This document shows positions 1-9,198 of a stretch of 64,000 nucleotides of DNA, piece by piece; the stretch's first letter is position 1, and each line of letters opens with the position of its first letter. The notes under the pieces were generated by a model. That model saw nothing but the letters and a program-made list of their open reading frames with translations, was not told the DNA's origin and made no database searches. The translations under genes and the position numbers were made by a program. Source of the stretch: Corynebacterium sp. CNCTC7651 (lineage in GTDB: Bacteria > Actinomycetota > Actinomycetes > Mycobacteriales > Mycobacteriaceae). Where the stretch lies: positions 1,922,001-1,986,000 of the forward strand of contig NZ_CP071246.1 in assembly GCF_021496665.1 (NCBI RefSeq), given 5' to 3'.

Positions 1-1
1 C

Positions 2-1144
2 GCGGGCCTCACGCTCTCCATCACGGACGGCTCCATCAACGTGAATTACGAGACCCCCGTGGTCCGCGAGCTCAACAAATCCGGCTACCGCGTTGTGGTC
101 ATCGATTACATCGGCCTCGGCTCGGAGGGCACCCACACCTACCTCAACAGGGTGGAGCAGGGGCACGCGCTTATCGACGCCGCCCGGGCCACCGCCAAGC
201 CTGGAGAGAAGGTCGGATTCTGGGGCTACTCCCAAGGCGGCGGTGCCGCCGCAGCCGCAGCAGAGCTGGTCGCGGATTACGCCCCCGAGCTCAACGTGGT
301 GGGCACCTTCGCCGGCGCCCCTCCCGCCGATCCCATCGCCGTGCTCGAGCAGGCTCCCCCGGGCATCACGGACCTGGTGGCCAGCTTCGCCGCCGTGAGC
401 TATGCCAGCACCTACCCCGAGTTCGACGAGGCGCTGAGTGCCACGCTTACCAACGAAGGCAAGCAGATCCTCGCCCAGGTTGGCAACGCCTGCATCCTCG
501 ACGGCACCCGGGCACTGCCCCAACCCTTCGAGTCCTACACCACCGACGGCCGCACACTCGCGCAGATCGCGCGTGACGACGACCGCATCCTCAAATACCT
601 CAACCACAACAAACTCGGCCAAGCTCCGGTGAGCGCCCCGATCATGGTGCTGACCAACCCAGACGATGACCTGGTTCCGGAACCCCAAGCGACCCAGCTC
701 GCCGCCGACTACTGCGCCCTTGGCTCCCCGGTCGAGTATCGCAAGGTGACCGTCCCTGGCACAGCGACCATGCCGCTGTACACCAAGGCCGATCTGAGCT
801 CGGCTCTGATCGTCTCCAACACTCCCACGGCCGGCCACGCCACCCCGCTGCTGCTGGAGACCAGACATGCGGCCGCCTGGATGGACGACCGCTTCGAGGG
901 CAAGCCGCTTACCCGCACCTGCCCCGGCGACACTGGCACCACCGTCCTTAACCCGGACGATGCCGACACCCCCGATGTGGAGATCCGCCTCAACCAAGTA
1001 GAAATCGCCGCCATCGTGCTGGGCACGATAACGGCGATCACAGGGCTAGCGCTAGGCGGGGCCTACCAGGCGTTCACCCACGGCTGGCTGGACCCGTACC
1101 TGGATCCACGCCTGAAGGACTGGCTCACCGCAGTCCTCCCGTAG
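2..1144 (+). CDS. Secretory lipase family protein (5' end outside window)
   Basis: The frame is open to the left edge, so the N-terminus and any signal peptide are missing; the GTG at 41 is internal. The visible part has an alpha/beta-hydrolase nucleophile elbow GYSQGG (Ser about 64 counted from position 41), an Asp-rich NPDDDLVP stretch near residue 210 and TAGHATP near 268, which suit the Asp and His of a Ser-Asp-His triad. This fits the LIP/secretory lipase family, exported triacylglycerol or wax-ester hydrolases common in Corynebacterium. The C-terminus adds a hydrophobic segment (about 322-343), suggesting the enzyme stays membrane-anchored. It converges on clpC with a shared hairpin between them. 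The family call is firm; the substrate is inferred. Confidence 0.85.
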   Translation, partial: AGLTLSITDGSINVNYETPVVRELNKSGYRVVVIDYIGLGSEGTHTYLNRVEQGHALIDAARATAKPGEKVGFWGYSQGGGAAAAAAELVADYAPELNVVGTFAGAPPADPIAVLEQAPPGITDLVASFAAVSYASTYPEFDEALSATLTNEGKQILAQVGNACILDGTRALPQPFESYTTDGRTLAQIARDDDRILKYLNHNKLGQAPVSAPIMVLTNPDDDLVPEPQATQLAADYCALGSPVEYRKVTVPGTATMPLYTKADLSSALIVSNTPTAGHATPLLLETRHAAAWMDDRFEGKPLTRTCPGDTGTTVLNPDDADTPDVEIRLNQVEIAAIVLGTITAITGLALGGAYQAFTHGWLDPYLDPRLKDWLTAVLP

Positions 1145-1175
1145 CGGGCGATACCCCCGTAGCGGGACGAACTCC

Positions 1176-1203
1176 CGTAGTGGGCCGTATTTGGCCCACT
1201 ACG
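1176..1203. terminator. Hairpin between convergent lipase and clpC
   Basis: An 11-bp perfect stem (CGTAGTGGGCC / GGCCCACTACG) with a 6-nt loop lies between the stop codons of the two convergent genes. Neither side has a long T tract, so it is a plausible but weak bidirectional terminator. Confidence 0.5.
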
Positions 1204-3955
1204 CTACGCCGGCTCGACCGGGCCGCGGCCATCCTCGTCGAGCTCGCCGCCGAAGTCGTCCCCGTCGTCCGGCTCGTTGCCGTCGCGCTCATCCGGGAAC
1301 TCGGATGCTTCGGTCGGCTGCTCTGCCTTGTCCGGGTCGATCTCGCGGATCTCTTCCTCGAGCTCACGGTCAGCGTCGTCGAAGGTGTCCGCCGGCAGCG
1401 GCTTAGGGCGCGGCGTGAAGGTGAACGTTGCGCCCTCGGCAACCTTGCCGCGCGCGTCGCGGGCGGCTTCCACGTCGCCGTCCCAGCCCTCGACGTCTAC
1501 GGTGATGATCTCGCCGGCACCAATCTCGCCGAAGAGGATCTTCTCGGACAGCACGTCCTCGATCTCACGCTGAATCGTGCGACGCAGCGGGCGCGCGCCC
1601 AGCACCGGATCGAAGCCTCGGAGCGCCAGCAAGTTCTTCGCCTTGTCGGTGAGCTCAATGCCCATGTCCTGCGCGGCCAGGTTCTTGTCCACGCGGGCGA
1701 TGAGCAGGTCCACCATCTCCACGATCTCTTCCTGGGTGAGCTGGCGGAACACCACAATCTCATCGATACGGTTCAGGAACTCGGGGCGGAAGTGCTTCTT
1801 CAGCTCGTCGTGCACCTTGTTCTTCATGCGCTCGTACTGCGCATCCGTGTCGGTGGCGGTGTTGCCGCTGAAGCCCAGACCCACGGCCTTGGAGATGTCG
1901 CCAGTACCCAGGTTGGAGGTGAAGATCAGCACCGTGTTTTTGAAGTCCACGTTGCGTCCCTGACCGTCAGTGACGTGGCCCTCCTCGAGCACCTGCAGGA
2001 GCGTGTTGTAGATCTCCTTGTGCGCCTTCTCAATTTCGTCGAAGAGCACCACAGAGAACGGCTTACGACGCACCTTCTCCGTCAGCTGGCCACCCTCCTC
2101 GTAGCCCACGTATCCCGGAGGGGCACCAAAGAGTCGGGACGCGGTGAAGCGGTCGTGGAACTCGCCCATGTCCACCTGGATCAGGGAATCCTCGTCGCCG
2201 AACAGGAACTCCGCGAGTGCCTTGGACAGCTCCGTCTTACCCACACCGGACGGGCCGGCGAAAATGAAGGAACCGCTCGGACGCTTCGGGTCCTTCAGGC
2301 CCGCACGCGTACGGCGGATCGAGCGGGACACAGCCCTTCACAGCCTCATCCTGACCGATGATGCGCTTGTGCAGCTCATCTTCCATGTGCAGCAGACGCG
2401 AGGATTCGGACTCCGTCAGCTTGAACACCGGGATGCCGGTCCAGTGCGCCAGCACCTCGGCGATCTGGTCCTCGCCAACCTCGGCGATCTCCTCCAGGTC
2501 GTCCGAGCGCCACTTCTTTTCCTTCTCTGCGCGCTCCTCGCCGAGCTTGCGCTCGGTGTCGCGCAGGCCGGCAGCCTTTTCGAAGTCCTGGGCGTCAATC
2601 GCCGCTTCCTTCTCCTTGCGAACTTCCGCGATGCGATCATCCACCTCGCGCAGCTCCTCCGGAGCGGTCATGCGCTTGATGCGCATGCGGGCACCAGCCT
2701 CGTCAAGCAGGTCCACGGCCTTATCCGGCAGAAAGCGGTCGTTGATGTAGCGATCTGACAGGTTCGCAGCCGCGGATAGCGCGCCGTCCGTGTAGGACAC
2801 ACGGTGGTGCGCCTCGTAGCGGTCACGCAGCCCCTTAAGGATGGTGATCGTGTCCTCCACGCTCGGCTCATCCACCTGTACCGGCTGGAAACGACGTTCA
2901 AGCGCCGCGTCCTTCTCAATGTGCTTTCGGTACTCATCCAGCGTGGTCGCACCGATGGTCTGCAGCTCACCGCGGGCCAGTTTCGGCTTCAGCAGCGACG
3001 CAGCATCGATTGCACCTTCAGCAGCACCCGCGCCGACGAGCGTGTGAATCTCATCGATGAATAGGATGATGTCGCCGCGCTGGTTGATCTCCTTAAGCAC
3101 CTTCTTCAACCGCTCCTCGAAGTCACCGCGGTAGCGGGAACCAGCAACCAGCGAGCCAAGGTCCAGCGAGTACACCTGCTTGTCCTTGAGCGTCTCTGGC
3201 ACCTTGCCGTTGGCGATATCCAAAGCAAGGCCCTCGACGACGGCCGTCTTACCCACACCCGGCTCGCCAATCAGCACCGGGTTGTTCTTGGTACGACGGG
3301 AGAGCACCTGCATGATGCGCTCGATTTCCTTGTCGCGGCCCACGACCGGGTCGAGCTTGCCCTCCTTTGCAGCGGCGGTGAGGTTGCGCCCGAACTGGTC
3401 CAGCACCAGGGAGGAGGATCGCTCACCCTGCTGCGGTCCACCGCTCCGCGGACCCGGCCCACCAGCCGATGCTCCGGCGGGCTGCTGCGGAGACTCCGGG
3501 TTCTGGCCCTCGCCGCCCTCGTACCCCGAGAGCAGCTGGATAACCTGCTGACGCACGCGAGGCAGGTCGGCGCCGAGCTTGATCAGAACCTGAGCTGCGA
3601 CACCCTCGCCCTCACGGATGAGGCCGAGCAGCAGAAACTCGGTGCCGATGTACTTGTGCCCCATCTGCAGCCCCTCGCGTAAGGAAAGCTCAAGCACCTT
3701 CTTGGCGCGCGGGGTAAACGGGATGTGACCGGTCACCGGCTGAGTGCCGTGGCCAATGATGTCGATGACCTCGCGGCGCACGTCCTCGAGGTTAATCCCC
3801 ATCGACTCGAGGGCTTTGGCGGCTACGCCTTCGCCCTCTTTAATAAGCCCGAGCAGGATGTGCTCGGTGCCCATGTAATTGTGGTTAAGCTCGCGCGCTT
3901 CTTCCTGGGCAAGGACAATGACGCGGCGAGCGCGGTCGGTAAATCGTTCGAACAT
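1204..3955 (-). CDS. clpC: ClpC ATPase, split by a 1-bp frameshift
   Basis: AAA+ unfoldase of the Clp/Hsp100 family that feeds substrates to ClpP. Seen: two N-terminal Clp repeats (about residues 1-150), first Walker A GEPGVGKT near 230, a UVR-like coiled middle region, and a second AAA module with Walker A GPSGVGKT and [13 protein letters not shown]. The start chosen is the ATG at 3955 (MFERFTDR), with GAAGG 10 nt upstream. The two halves are in different frames: an extra G in the GGG at 2334-2336 (minus-strand context AAGGGCTGTG) shifts the frame between residues DEAVK and VSRSIRRTR. Removing one base restores a product of about 916 aa, the normal ClpC length. Because ClpC is usually important, a sequencing error in a short G run is as likely as real inactivation. 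Confidence 0.93.
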
Positions 3956-4158
3956 TCTTCGTGTACCTTCATCGAGTTTCAAGAGTTACTGGAAGCGAGA
4001 ACCAACCATAACGCTGCTTCTATCGCTTGGTTACTACAAGGCCGTTAGTAACGTTCTCGCCGCCCGATTAGCACTGCTCAGCAGCATTTATGCTGGTAGC
4101 GAACAACCTGAATGCTTGCATTTCGGACCGACACTGCAGACTTAACCGAATCCGCAAC

Positions 4159-5241
4159 CTACAGAAAATTTAAGGCTTTCGCTTCAGATCCGAAAATAGG
4201 AAAGAAGTGGAGCTTTCCGGCCTGGTGCTTGTTCCGCCATTTCGAGGAAGGCTCGCTTTTCAATTCAGCCCTAACTTGGAATCCTGCTTCTTCGATGGAA
4301 AAGTTTTGTTGATCGACTGAGTCTGTAGGGGGTGGAGGGAGCTGGAGAAGACCGAAGCTCGAGCAGTCGGGGCGAAAAATCTTCTGCCAACCATCAGCCG
4401 CCATCAGTACTAGCCCCGAAGGAAAGCTGTTATAGAACTGCAGGTAACTGGTTTTACTCTCAAAGGTTAGCCACGGATTAATCTGATCGGTGTAGTGGAT
4501 GTTTCTTACGCTGGCGGAGTTATTACCGCCGTCCGATAAAATCCCTAGGATGCTGACCATTAATGCTTGAAAGACATGGTCTACGTGTTCGATGACGACG
4601 CACATAGCTTCTACGTTAGTTTCAAACTCTTCCAAGCTCGGATACTGCTCTAGTAGAGGCCCGTGAACAACGTAGTTTCTAATCTCAAATACGTCGTCCG
4701 ACTTCGACACGTAGGAACGGTCAAATATGGAGCTACACCGCTTCTCGAGCTCGTGATCGTAGACTGAGAATAACTTCACTATCCGTTGGATAAGTTTGTT
4801 ATAAGTTTCGGAACCTAGATTGGCAGTACGAGATCTGGCAACGAGGCGGTGAAATTCTGGGGGTTCGCCGGCATCGACTGACGGAGCCTTGAGGTGATCG
4901 GCCACCTGAGTATACACGGCGAGTTGATCCCGCTTTGGTGCATCACCCCACCAGTACTTACTTTTGCTACTCAGCTCGGCAGCTAAATCGGAGCATGCAG
5001 TTTCGAAGGCTGCCCACTCAGCTGGGCGCGTTCTCTGCAGCTGGAGAGCATTCCGCTCGTTGAGATCCCAAAGAACTCTAAAGCAAGCTTCCAGCCTACT
5101 TAAGGCGTTTTCTTCGAAATTGGCAATCTGCTGGGCAACGAACCCTCTGGTCAGAAGCGATTTGATTTCGAGGCGCTCATCTGAAGCGAGATCTCTTGCG
5201 AAGGTCCGCTGGAGACGTGCAAGCTCGTTAGCGTCCAGCAT
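4159..5241 (-). CDS. HEPN-like protein of a DUF262-linked pair
   Basis: 360 aa, no signal peptide. An R-x4-H motif (RNYVVH, Arg188-His193) in a helical context is the signature of HEPN domains, many of which are RNases. Its start overlaps the stop of the upstream DUF262 gene by 14 nt, so the two are translationally coupled. Known family context: MAE_28990/MAE_18760-type HEPN-like nucleases commonly sit next to DUF262 genes. Base composition is clearly more A/T-rich than clpC or the fol genes, suggesting transfer. I infer a defence or toxin effector; RNA cleavage is not shown. The rest of the protein, including the 80 C-terminal residues, has no motif I recognise. Confidence 0.7.
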   Translation of the reverse strand: MLDANELARLQRTFARDLASDERLEIKSLLTRGFVAQQIANFEENALSRLEACFRVLWDLNERNALQLQRTRPAEWAAFETACSDLAAELSSKSKYWWGDAPKRDQLAVYTQVADHLKAPSVDAGEPPEFHRLVARSRTANLGSETYNKLIQRIVKLFSVYDHELEKRCSSIFDRSYVSKSDDVFEIRNYVVHGPLLEQYPSLEEFETNVEAMCVVIEHVDHVFQALMVSILGILSDGGNNSASVRNIHYTDQINPWLTFESKTSYLQFYNSFPSGLVLMAADGWQKIFRPDCSSFGLLQLPPPPTDSVDQQNFSIEEAGFQVRAELKSEPSSKWRNKHQAGKLHFFPIFGSEAKALNFL

Positions 5242-6445
5242 TACTCTCGTCCACGTAACCGCGAATTATTTTTTGAACCATTGAGACCCGCTTGAGGAAA
5301 TCGGCTCGATCAGTTTTTCGCCCATCGAAGGTCGATTTCTCCTTGATGTAGAGAGATTGAACATCCTGCCGAATCTCCGACGCATGTTCGCGTAATAACG
5401 CACTGTGTCCGATATAGTCACAGAAAGCGGCCATCAGGGTGTCATAAACTAACACCGAACGTTGGCGAACTAACTTCATTTCACCAGCGCGCTGTCGAAC
5501 CGCGAAGAGCGCCTCATCCTCAAAGAGATCCAGCAAAAGACCGCAGGTCTGATCAAAGATTGCCCCAATTTCTTTAACAACGCCCTCATCCAGTTGGCGG
5601 TTACCCAAATACCAGTAAGCATCAAGAAACTCTTTGTAAGTTCCGCTCCCTCCGATCTCACCTCTCTGACGGTTCGCAAAAAATCGCAGAATTAGTTCTT
5701 CGGCCCCCCCTCTCTTCAGGAGTTCGTACTGGGTTGCGTTTAGTGTATCCCCAGCTTGGGCTGCGATCTCAGCATCTGTGATTCCCCACAAGTCTCTGAA
5801 TGCCCTTGATTTGGCGACCAGTCGGCTGATTTCATTTGAAAGAGGCCCGGAACTCGCCGCATTTCTAAGTTCCTGAGCGTTGAGGGCCATGCCGCCAGTG
5901 TTCAGCCGAGAAAACACCTCATTCTTCAGGTCCCCTGCTGCGGAAGTCGTTTTTGCAGATTCTGTGAGTAGGATCACCGATGAGAGGTATCGCCTGTCGA
6001 TTCCCTGCCGAATCTTTTCGGGTAGATCGTTTCTCGTCATCCCGTTCAGTGGTGCCCAAACTTCCAGCCCGGTCAATACAAGATCGTTCTGATAAAAGTT
6101 CCGAATGGTCGACAATCTTTGCAGGCCATCCATTACCTCATATTGGGCGTAGCTGGTTTCGTAGAGAAATATGGGCGGGATTGGGATGTTCATCAAAAAC
6201 GATTCGATGAGTTTTGACTGCTTCTCGATCGACCACGTTTCTTCCCTTTGATAAGAAGGGTGCAAGTCGTATATCTGGTCCTCAACTATCGACCGCGCTA
6301 GTTCCGGAAGTTGAGTTCGACCTTGCTCAGTGACAATACGGTAAGTGCCCGCCTCGTACTGCGCCTCCAAGTCCTTGGACGGATCAACTTCGAAAGCGTA
6401 CCTCTCGCCTGTCTTCAGCGCTTCACCTGCGATTAAGCGTGCCAT
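5228..6445 (-). CDS. DUF262 (ParB/GmrS-like) domain protein
   Basis: 405 aa. The N-terminal half is a DUF262 domain: LHPSYQREETW (about 61-71), PIPPIFLY (88-95), the core VMDGLQRLSTI (104-114), and FSRLNTGG near 180. DUF262 is the ParB-fold nucleotidase-like module of GmrSD-type restriction enzymes and of many defence loci. There is no C-terminal HNH (DUF1524) domain; the nuclease role may be supplied in trans by the overlapping HEPN gene. It is first in a two-gene operon with low-GC character between clpC and an IS3 element. The start ATG at 6445 has no strong ribosome site, and the sequence upstream to 6587 is A/T-rich and probably holds the promoter. Confidence 0.8.
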   Translation of the reverse strand: MARLIAGEALKTGERYAFEVDPSKDLEAQYEAGTYRIVTEQGRTQLPELARSIVEDQIYDLHPSYQREETWSIEKQSKLIESFLMNIPIPPIFLYETSYAQYEVMDGLQRLSTIRNFYQNDLVLTGLEVWAPLNGMTRNDLPEKIRQGIDRRYLSSVILLTESAKTTSAAGDLKNEVFSRLNTGGMALNAQELRNAASSGPLSNEISRLVAKSRAFRDLWGITDAEIAAQAGDTLNATQYELLKRGGAEELILRFFANRQRGEIGGSGTYKEFLDAYWYLGNRQLDEGVVKEIGAIFDQTCGLLLDLFEDEALFAVRQRAGEMKLVRQRSVLVYDTLMAAFCDYIGHSALLREHASEIRQDVQSLYIKEKSTFDGRKTDRADFLKRVSMVQKIIRGYVDESNAGR

Positions 6446-6635
6446 AACACCCCAACCCTCTTACATATGGTATTGACACTTACTTTAACTGATCCGCTCG
6501 GATATTCCTCTGGTTTTCCCATAAAATCCAAATTATCGCTTCTGCCTTGCCCAAAAAGGAACCCTTCGCGCGGAGTGCTTATGGTGGGGACTGAAGCTTT
6601 CCTGTGAACCGTCGGCCATCGGTGAGGAGTTCCAG

Positions 6636-6854
6636 ATGAGTTATCCGTTGGCGGTTCGTGAGCGTGCCGTCGAGCTTTACGGCAAGGGTCTAGAGCCGCA
6701 GCAGGTACGCGCCCGTTTGCGTGAGGAAGGTGTCGATCCTGTTCCCTCGGCGGCGTCGATTGGCGGTGGGCAGTTGATGCTGAGCACGGTGTTGAGGTGG
6801 ATCATCGCCGGCGCAGCCCGAGTGAGATCGCCGCAGCGGTGCGGGCGGCATTGA
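6636..6854 (+). CDS. IS3 OrfA, N-terminal helix-turn-helix part
   Basis: 72 aa from an ATG preceded by GAGGAG. The first 60 residues (MSYPLAVRERAVELYGKG...) look like the helix-turn-helix of IS3 OrfA, then the frame runs into non-conserved residues and stops. The rest of OrfA continues in the -1 frame (6797-7303), which is open from 6725. I see no slippery heptamer in the overlap, so this break is either a decay mutation or a second recoding site. Confidence 0.55.
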   Translation: MSYPLAVRERAVELYGKGLEPQQVRARLREEGVDPVPSAASIGGGQLMLSTVLRWIIAGAARVRSPQRCGRH

Positions 6855-7303
6855 CCTCACCGGGGTCGCTGCGGAAGATGAGCCGGCAAGTTGGTGTGTC
6901 GCCGGCTACGTTGTCGATTTGGGTCCGCAGTTTCGCTCCTGAAGAAGAGACGCGGCGTGGGATGAGCCCTGAGCAGCTAGAGCAGGCGACACTGTGGCGT
7001 GTGGAACAACATAAACGCCGCCCGCGCAAAAGCGCATCGCCGCAAGCTTCCAAGCCGTCTAGCGCTAAGGCTGCCAAGATTGCCAGTGAGCAGCACGTGA
7101 CGCAGCTCGATGATGCTGCGTTGCCGGATGATCCCGAAGAGCTTAAAGCGATGTTGCGCCACGAGCGGTTTTTACGGCTTGCGGATAGGGCCTTGTTCGA
7201 GGCTGCGATGGAGTCGGAGGGAAAAGCCCCAGCCCGGAGACGTTCGACAGCGTGGTCGTCGCTCAAGCTGTTCAGCGACTCCGGGCGCACGGATATCAAG
7301 TGA
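6797..7303 (+). CDS. IS3 OrfA, main part
   Basis: 168 aa if read from the GTG at 6797. A second helix-turn-helix (SLRKMSRQVGVSPATLSIWV) is followed by a Lys/Arg-rich linker and a charged helical segment (LDDAALPDDPEELKAMLRHE), the region that forms the OrfA leucine-zipper-like helix in IS3 transposases. The biological end is probably not the stop at 7303 but the slippery site at 7219-7225, from which translation can pass to OrfB. An independent start at 6797 without the upstream helix-turn-helix is possible. Confidence 0.6.
   Translation: MDHRRRSPSEIAAAVRAALTSPGSLRKMSRQVGVSPATLSIWVRSFAPEEETRRGMSPEQLEQATLWRVEQHKRRPRKSASPQASKPSSAKAAKIASEQHVTQLDDAALPDDPEELKAMLRHERFLRLADRALFEAAMESEGKAPARRRSTAWSSLKLFSDSGRTDIK
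7219..7225 (+). promoter_or_regulatory. Candidate -1 frameshift heptamer GGGAAAA
   Basis: The OrfA codons here read ..G GGA AAA GCC, exactly the X-XXY-YYZ phase for a -1 slip. The -1 frame is open through this point and leads without a stop into the integrase core. This is the usual IS3 arrangement for making the OrfAB fusion transposase. Confidence 0.65.
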
Positions 7304-8292
7304 AAGCCAGCTGCGAGCACTTCGGGTTGAACCCGAGCACCTACAAGCATGCGTGCCGGCGGTTAAAGTACCCGACGTCGAAGCGCAAAGCTGCCGCAGC
7401 GGCGGTCATCGCGGTGTCGAAAGCGAGCAACGGCATCTACGGCTACCGCAGGATCTTGGCGCTGTGCAGGCAAAACGGGTGGACGATAGGTGAGAAAACA
7501 GTACGCGCCATCATGTACGAAGAAAACCTCACCCCGAAGTCCAAGCGCGCCATGAGGTACCGCTCCTACAAAGGAGAAAACGCCCACCGGCCGGCGAATA
7601 AGCTGCTCATCGGGGACCTGGATGAAGCAGCGGCCGCAGATGTCGTTGTCTCGCAGGGCTACTCGCGCGAAGCACGCAGGCGTCGCGCTGCCCTTGAGCC
7701 CGACTTGGTTCACGACTTCTACGCCGATAAACCGAACGAGAAGTTCGGCACCGACGTCACTGAGTTCGCCTGCCGAGACGGCAAGGTCTTCTTCAGCCCC
7801 CTGATCGACTTCCATGACAATCTGCCCGTCGTCTATACCATGAGCACCAGCCCGAACGCCGCGCTGACGAACACCATGCTGGAGGCTGCGTTGGCAACCT
7901 TCCAGCCCGGAACCAAGCCGGTCATCCACTCCGACCGCGGGTGGGCCTACCGCCACCCGGAATGGGTCGGCATGCTCACCGACCCCACCCACGACCAGGC
8001 AGCATGCGACACCTGCGACCCGGGCAAACCCTGCGACAACGCCTGGGTTGCAATCCCATCGTTGTCGCGAGTCGGCAAAAGCGGCGATAACGCCAGGGTG
8101 GAAGGATTCTTCGGCCTGCTCAAAAGGGAGCTCTACGCCGCCGGAATTAACTCCGAAAAGATGGGCACCGAGGACTTCATGGACTATCTTGAAACCCACC
8201 TGGACTGGTTCGTCTACGAAAGGCTCACCACACACCCAGGTAAGGGCTACACAACCCTGGCAGAGCGACGCGCTCTAGCCACAGCTACCTAA
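7252..8292 (+). CDS. IS3 OrfB, DDE integrase-type transposase
   Basis: 346 aa from the GTG at 7252, but the frame is open from upstream and is probably entered by frameshift at 7219-7225. An HTH_21-like region (NGIYGYRRI) is followed by the rve catalytic core with D in GTDVTEF, D in HSDRGW and E in RVEGFFGLLK, all present. Between the second Asp and the Glu there is an extra segment of about 20 residues with three cysteines (CDTCDPGKPC) that standard IS3 transposases lack. The element looks complete at both ends, so it may be active if the OrfA break is real recoding. Confidence 0.85.
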   Translation: MVVAQAVQRLRAHGYQVKASCEHFGLNPSTYKHACRRLKYPTSKRKAAAAAVIAVSKASNGIYGYRRILALCRQNGWTIGEKTVRAIMYEENLTPKSKRAMRYRSYKGENAHRPANKLLIGDLDEAAAADVVVSQGYSREARRRRAALEPDLVHDFYADKPNEKFGTDVTEFACRDGKVFFSPLIDFHDNLPVVYTMSTSPNAALTNTMLEAALATFQPGTKPVIHSDRGWAYRHPEWVGMLTDPTHDQAACDTCDPGKPCDNAWVAIPSLSRVGKSGDNARVEGFFGLLKRELYAAGINSEKMGTEDFMDYLETHLDWFVYERLTTHPGKGYTTLAERRALATAT

Positions 8293-8573
8293 CAAACACG
8301 ACTAGATGGCCACAGAGGTTCACAGGAAAGCCGCAGTCCCGTGTCAAGCTGGACTGTATTTGGCAGGGGAACTTTTCTAAGACCGGCACCGTCCGAAGCA
8401 GCCCTGCACCATCCGGTAGCCCGCCTAGTGCAGCAGAACATTCAGAGGCCAACGGGCATTTGTTTCGATACACGGCCGATCTTCCTAGCTGCTCCGGCGC
8501 AGATAGCAGAAGTGTGGGTTAAGTAGCAAAATGTGTGTCCGGTCGGCGTGTCGCCGGTGGGGCACACTTTCTG

Positions 8574-8946
8574 TTATTTGAGGGGGCCTTTCCTGATTCC
8601 TATCGAGTGTTTGTATTCGGTTGGGATAGCGTTGTCGTAGAAGGCTGGTCGGCCTGTGTGTTGGTCGGCTTTGTTTTGGTCTTCTGGTACAAGGCCTGGA
8701 ACTTTGGCGAGTTGGTCTTGTCCGCAAGTTGCACTGCCTGGCGATCTCGAGCGGGTCGTCAGGCAGCTGCGTTTTGGTGTGCAGGTACCACTCGAGCATC
8801 TTGCGTTGCCGCTCTCCTGTCCTACCGCGGTGCGCGTCAGCGATGCGTTTGAGTTGTGCGTTGACCCCGCCTTCGAGGCTGTTTGTGGTTGCTTTCCACC
8901 GGTCGGGTTCAAGTGCGTTGGCGGGTGGCTGCAGGTAGGTGAATAG
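8574..8946 (-). pseudogene. IS1249-type transposase, 3' part
   Basis: The reverse strand encodes LFTYLQPPANALEP, KATTNSLEGGVNAQLKRI (with the catalytic Glu), MLEWYLHTKTQLPDDPLEIA, and ends SIGIRKGPLK. This lines up with the C-terminal third of the intact transposase at 12640-13821. A 1-nt insertion near the codons for RQCN shifts the frame before GQDQLAKV. It is the 3' continuation of the piece at 11523-12349; the 8 bases 8939-8946 (GTGAATAG) are repeated at 11523-11530. Confidence 0.8.
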
Positions 8947-9198
8947 TGTGTCTGATCTGATGTAGTTGGTCCAGTTCGTCTTGGGAAGTAGGCCGTGTTG
9001 GCGGCCTGTTTTGGTCCGTTTCAGCGCGGAAAATTAGGCCACTTCCCCATGTGGCTGTGACTGGTGTGGCTCCTTTTTAGAAAGGGAAGGGCCATGCCGA
9101 TAACCACCCCCAGTAGGTTTCTGTTCCTGAGAAATGTCCCATCTTCGTTTGGCCGCGAGGTCCGGGACTTGGGTTTTCAGGAAGGGACCAGAAAGTAG

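Larger units (their letters stand above)
6587..8340 (+). mobile_element. IS3-family insertion sequence, 1754 bp
   Basis: Inverted ends: 6587-6610 begins GGGACTG and continues AAGCTTTCCTGTGAACC; the right end read inward from 8340 is GGGACTG then CGGCTTTCCTGTGAACC, matching 22 of 24. The element is flanked on both sides by GTG (6584-6586 and 8341-8343), a 3-bp target duplication typical of IS3. It carries transposase frames on the plus strand joined by frameshifting. Confidence 0.85.

Noticed and set aside
1180..2361. 393-codon plus-strand frame opposite clpC
   Set aside because: Fully antisense to ClpC's second AAA module, whose motifs are intact on the minus strand.
3956..4158. ClgR or SigH promoter of clpC
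   Set aside because: These regulators control clpC in C. glutamicum, but I could not find a convincing site in the upstream sequence.
8341..8515. Possible gene between the IS3 and IS1249-type elements
   Set aside because: Only a short frame without ribosome site or similarity; treated as spacer DNA.
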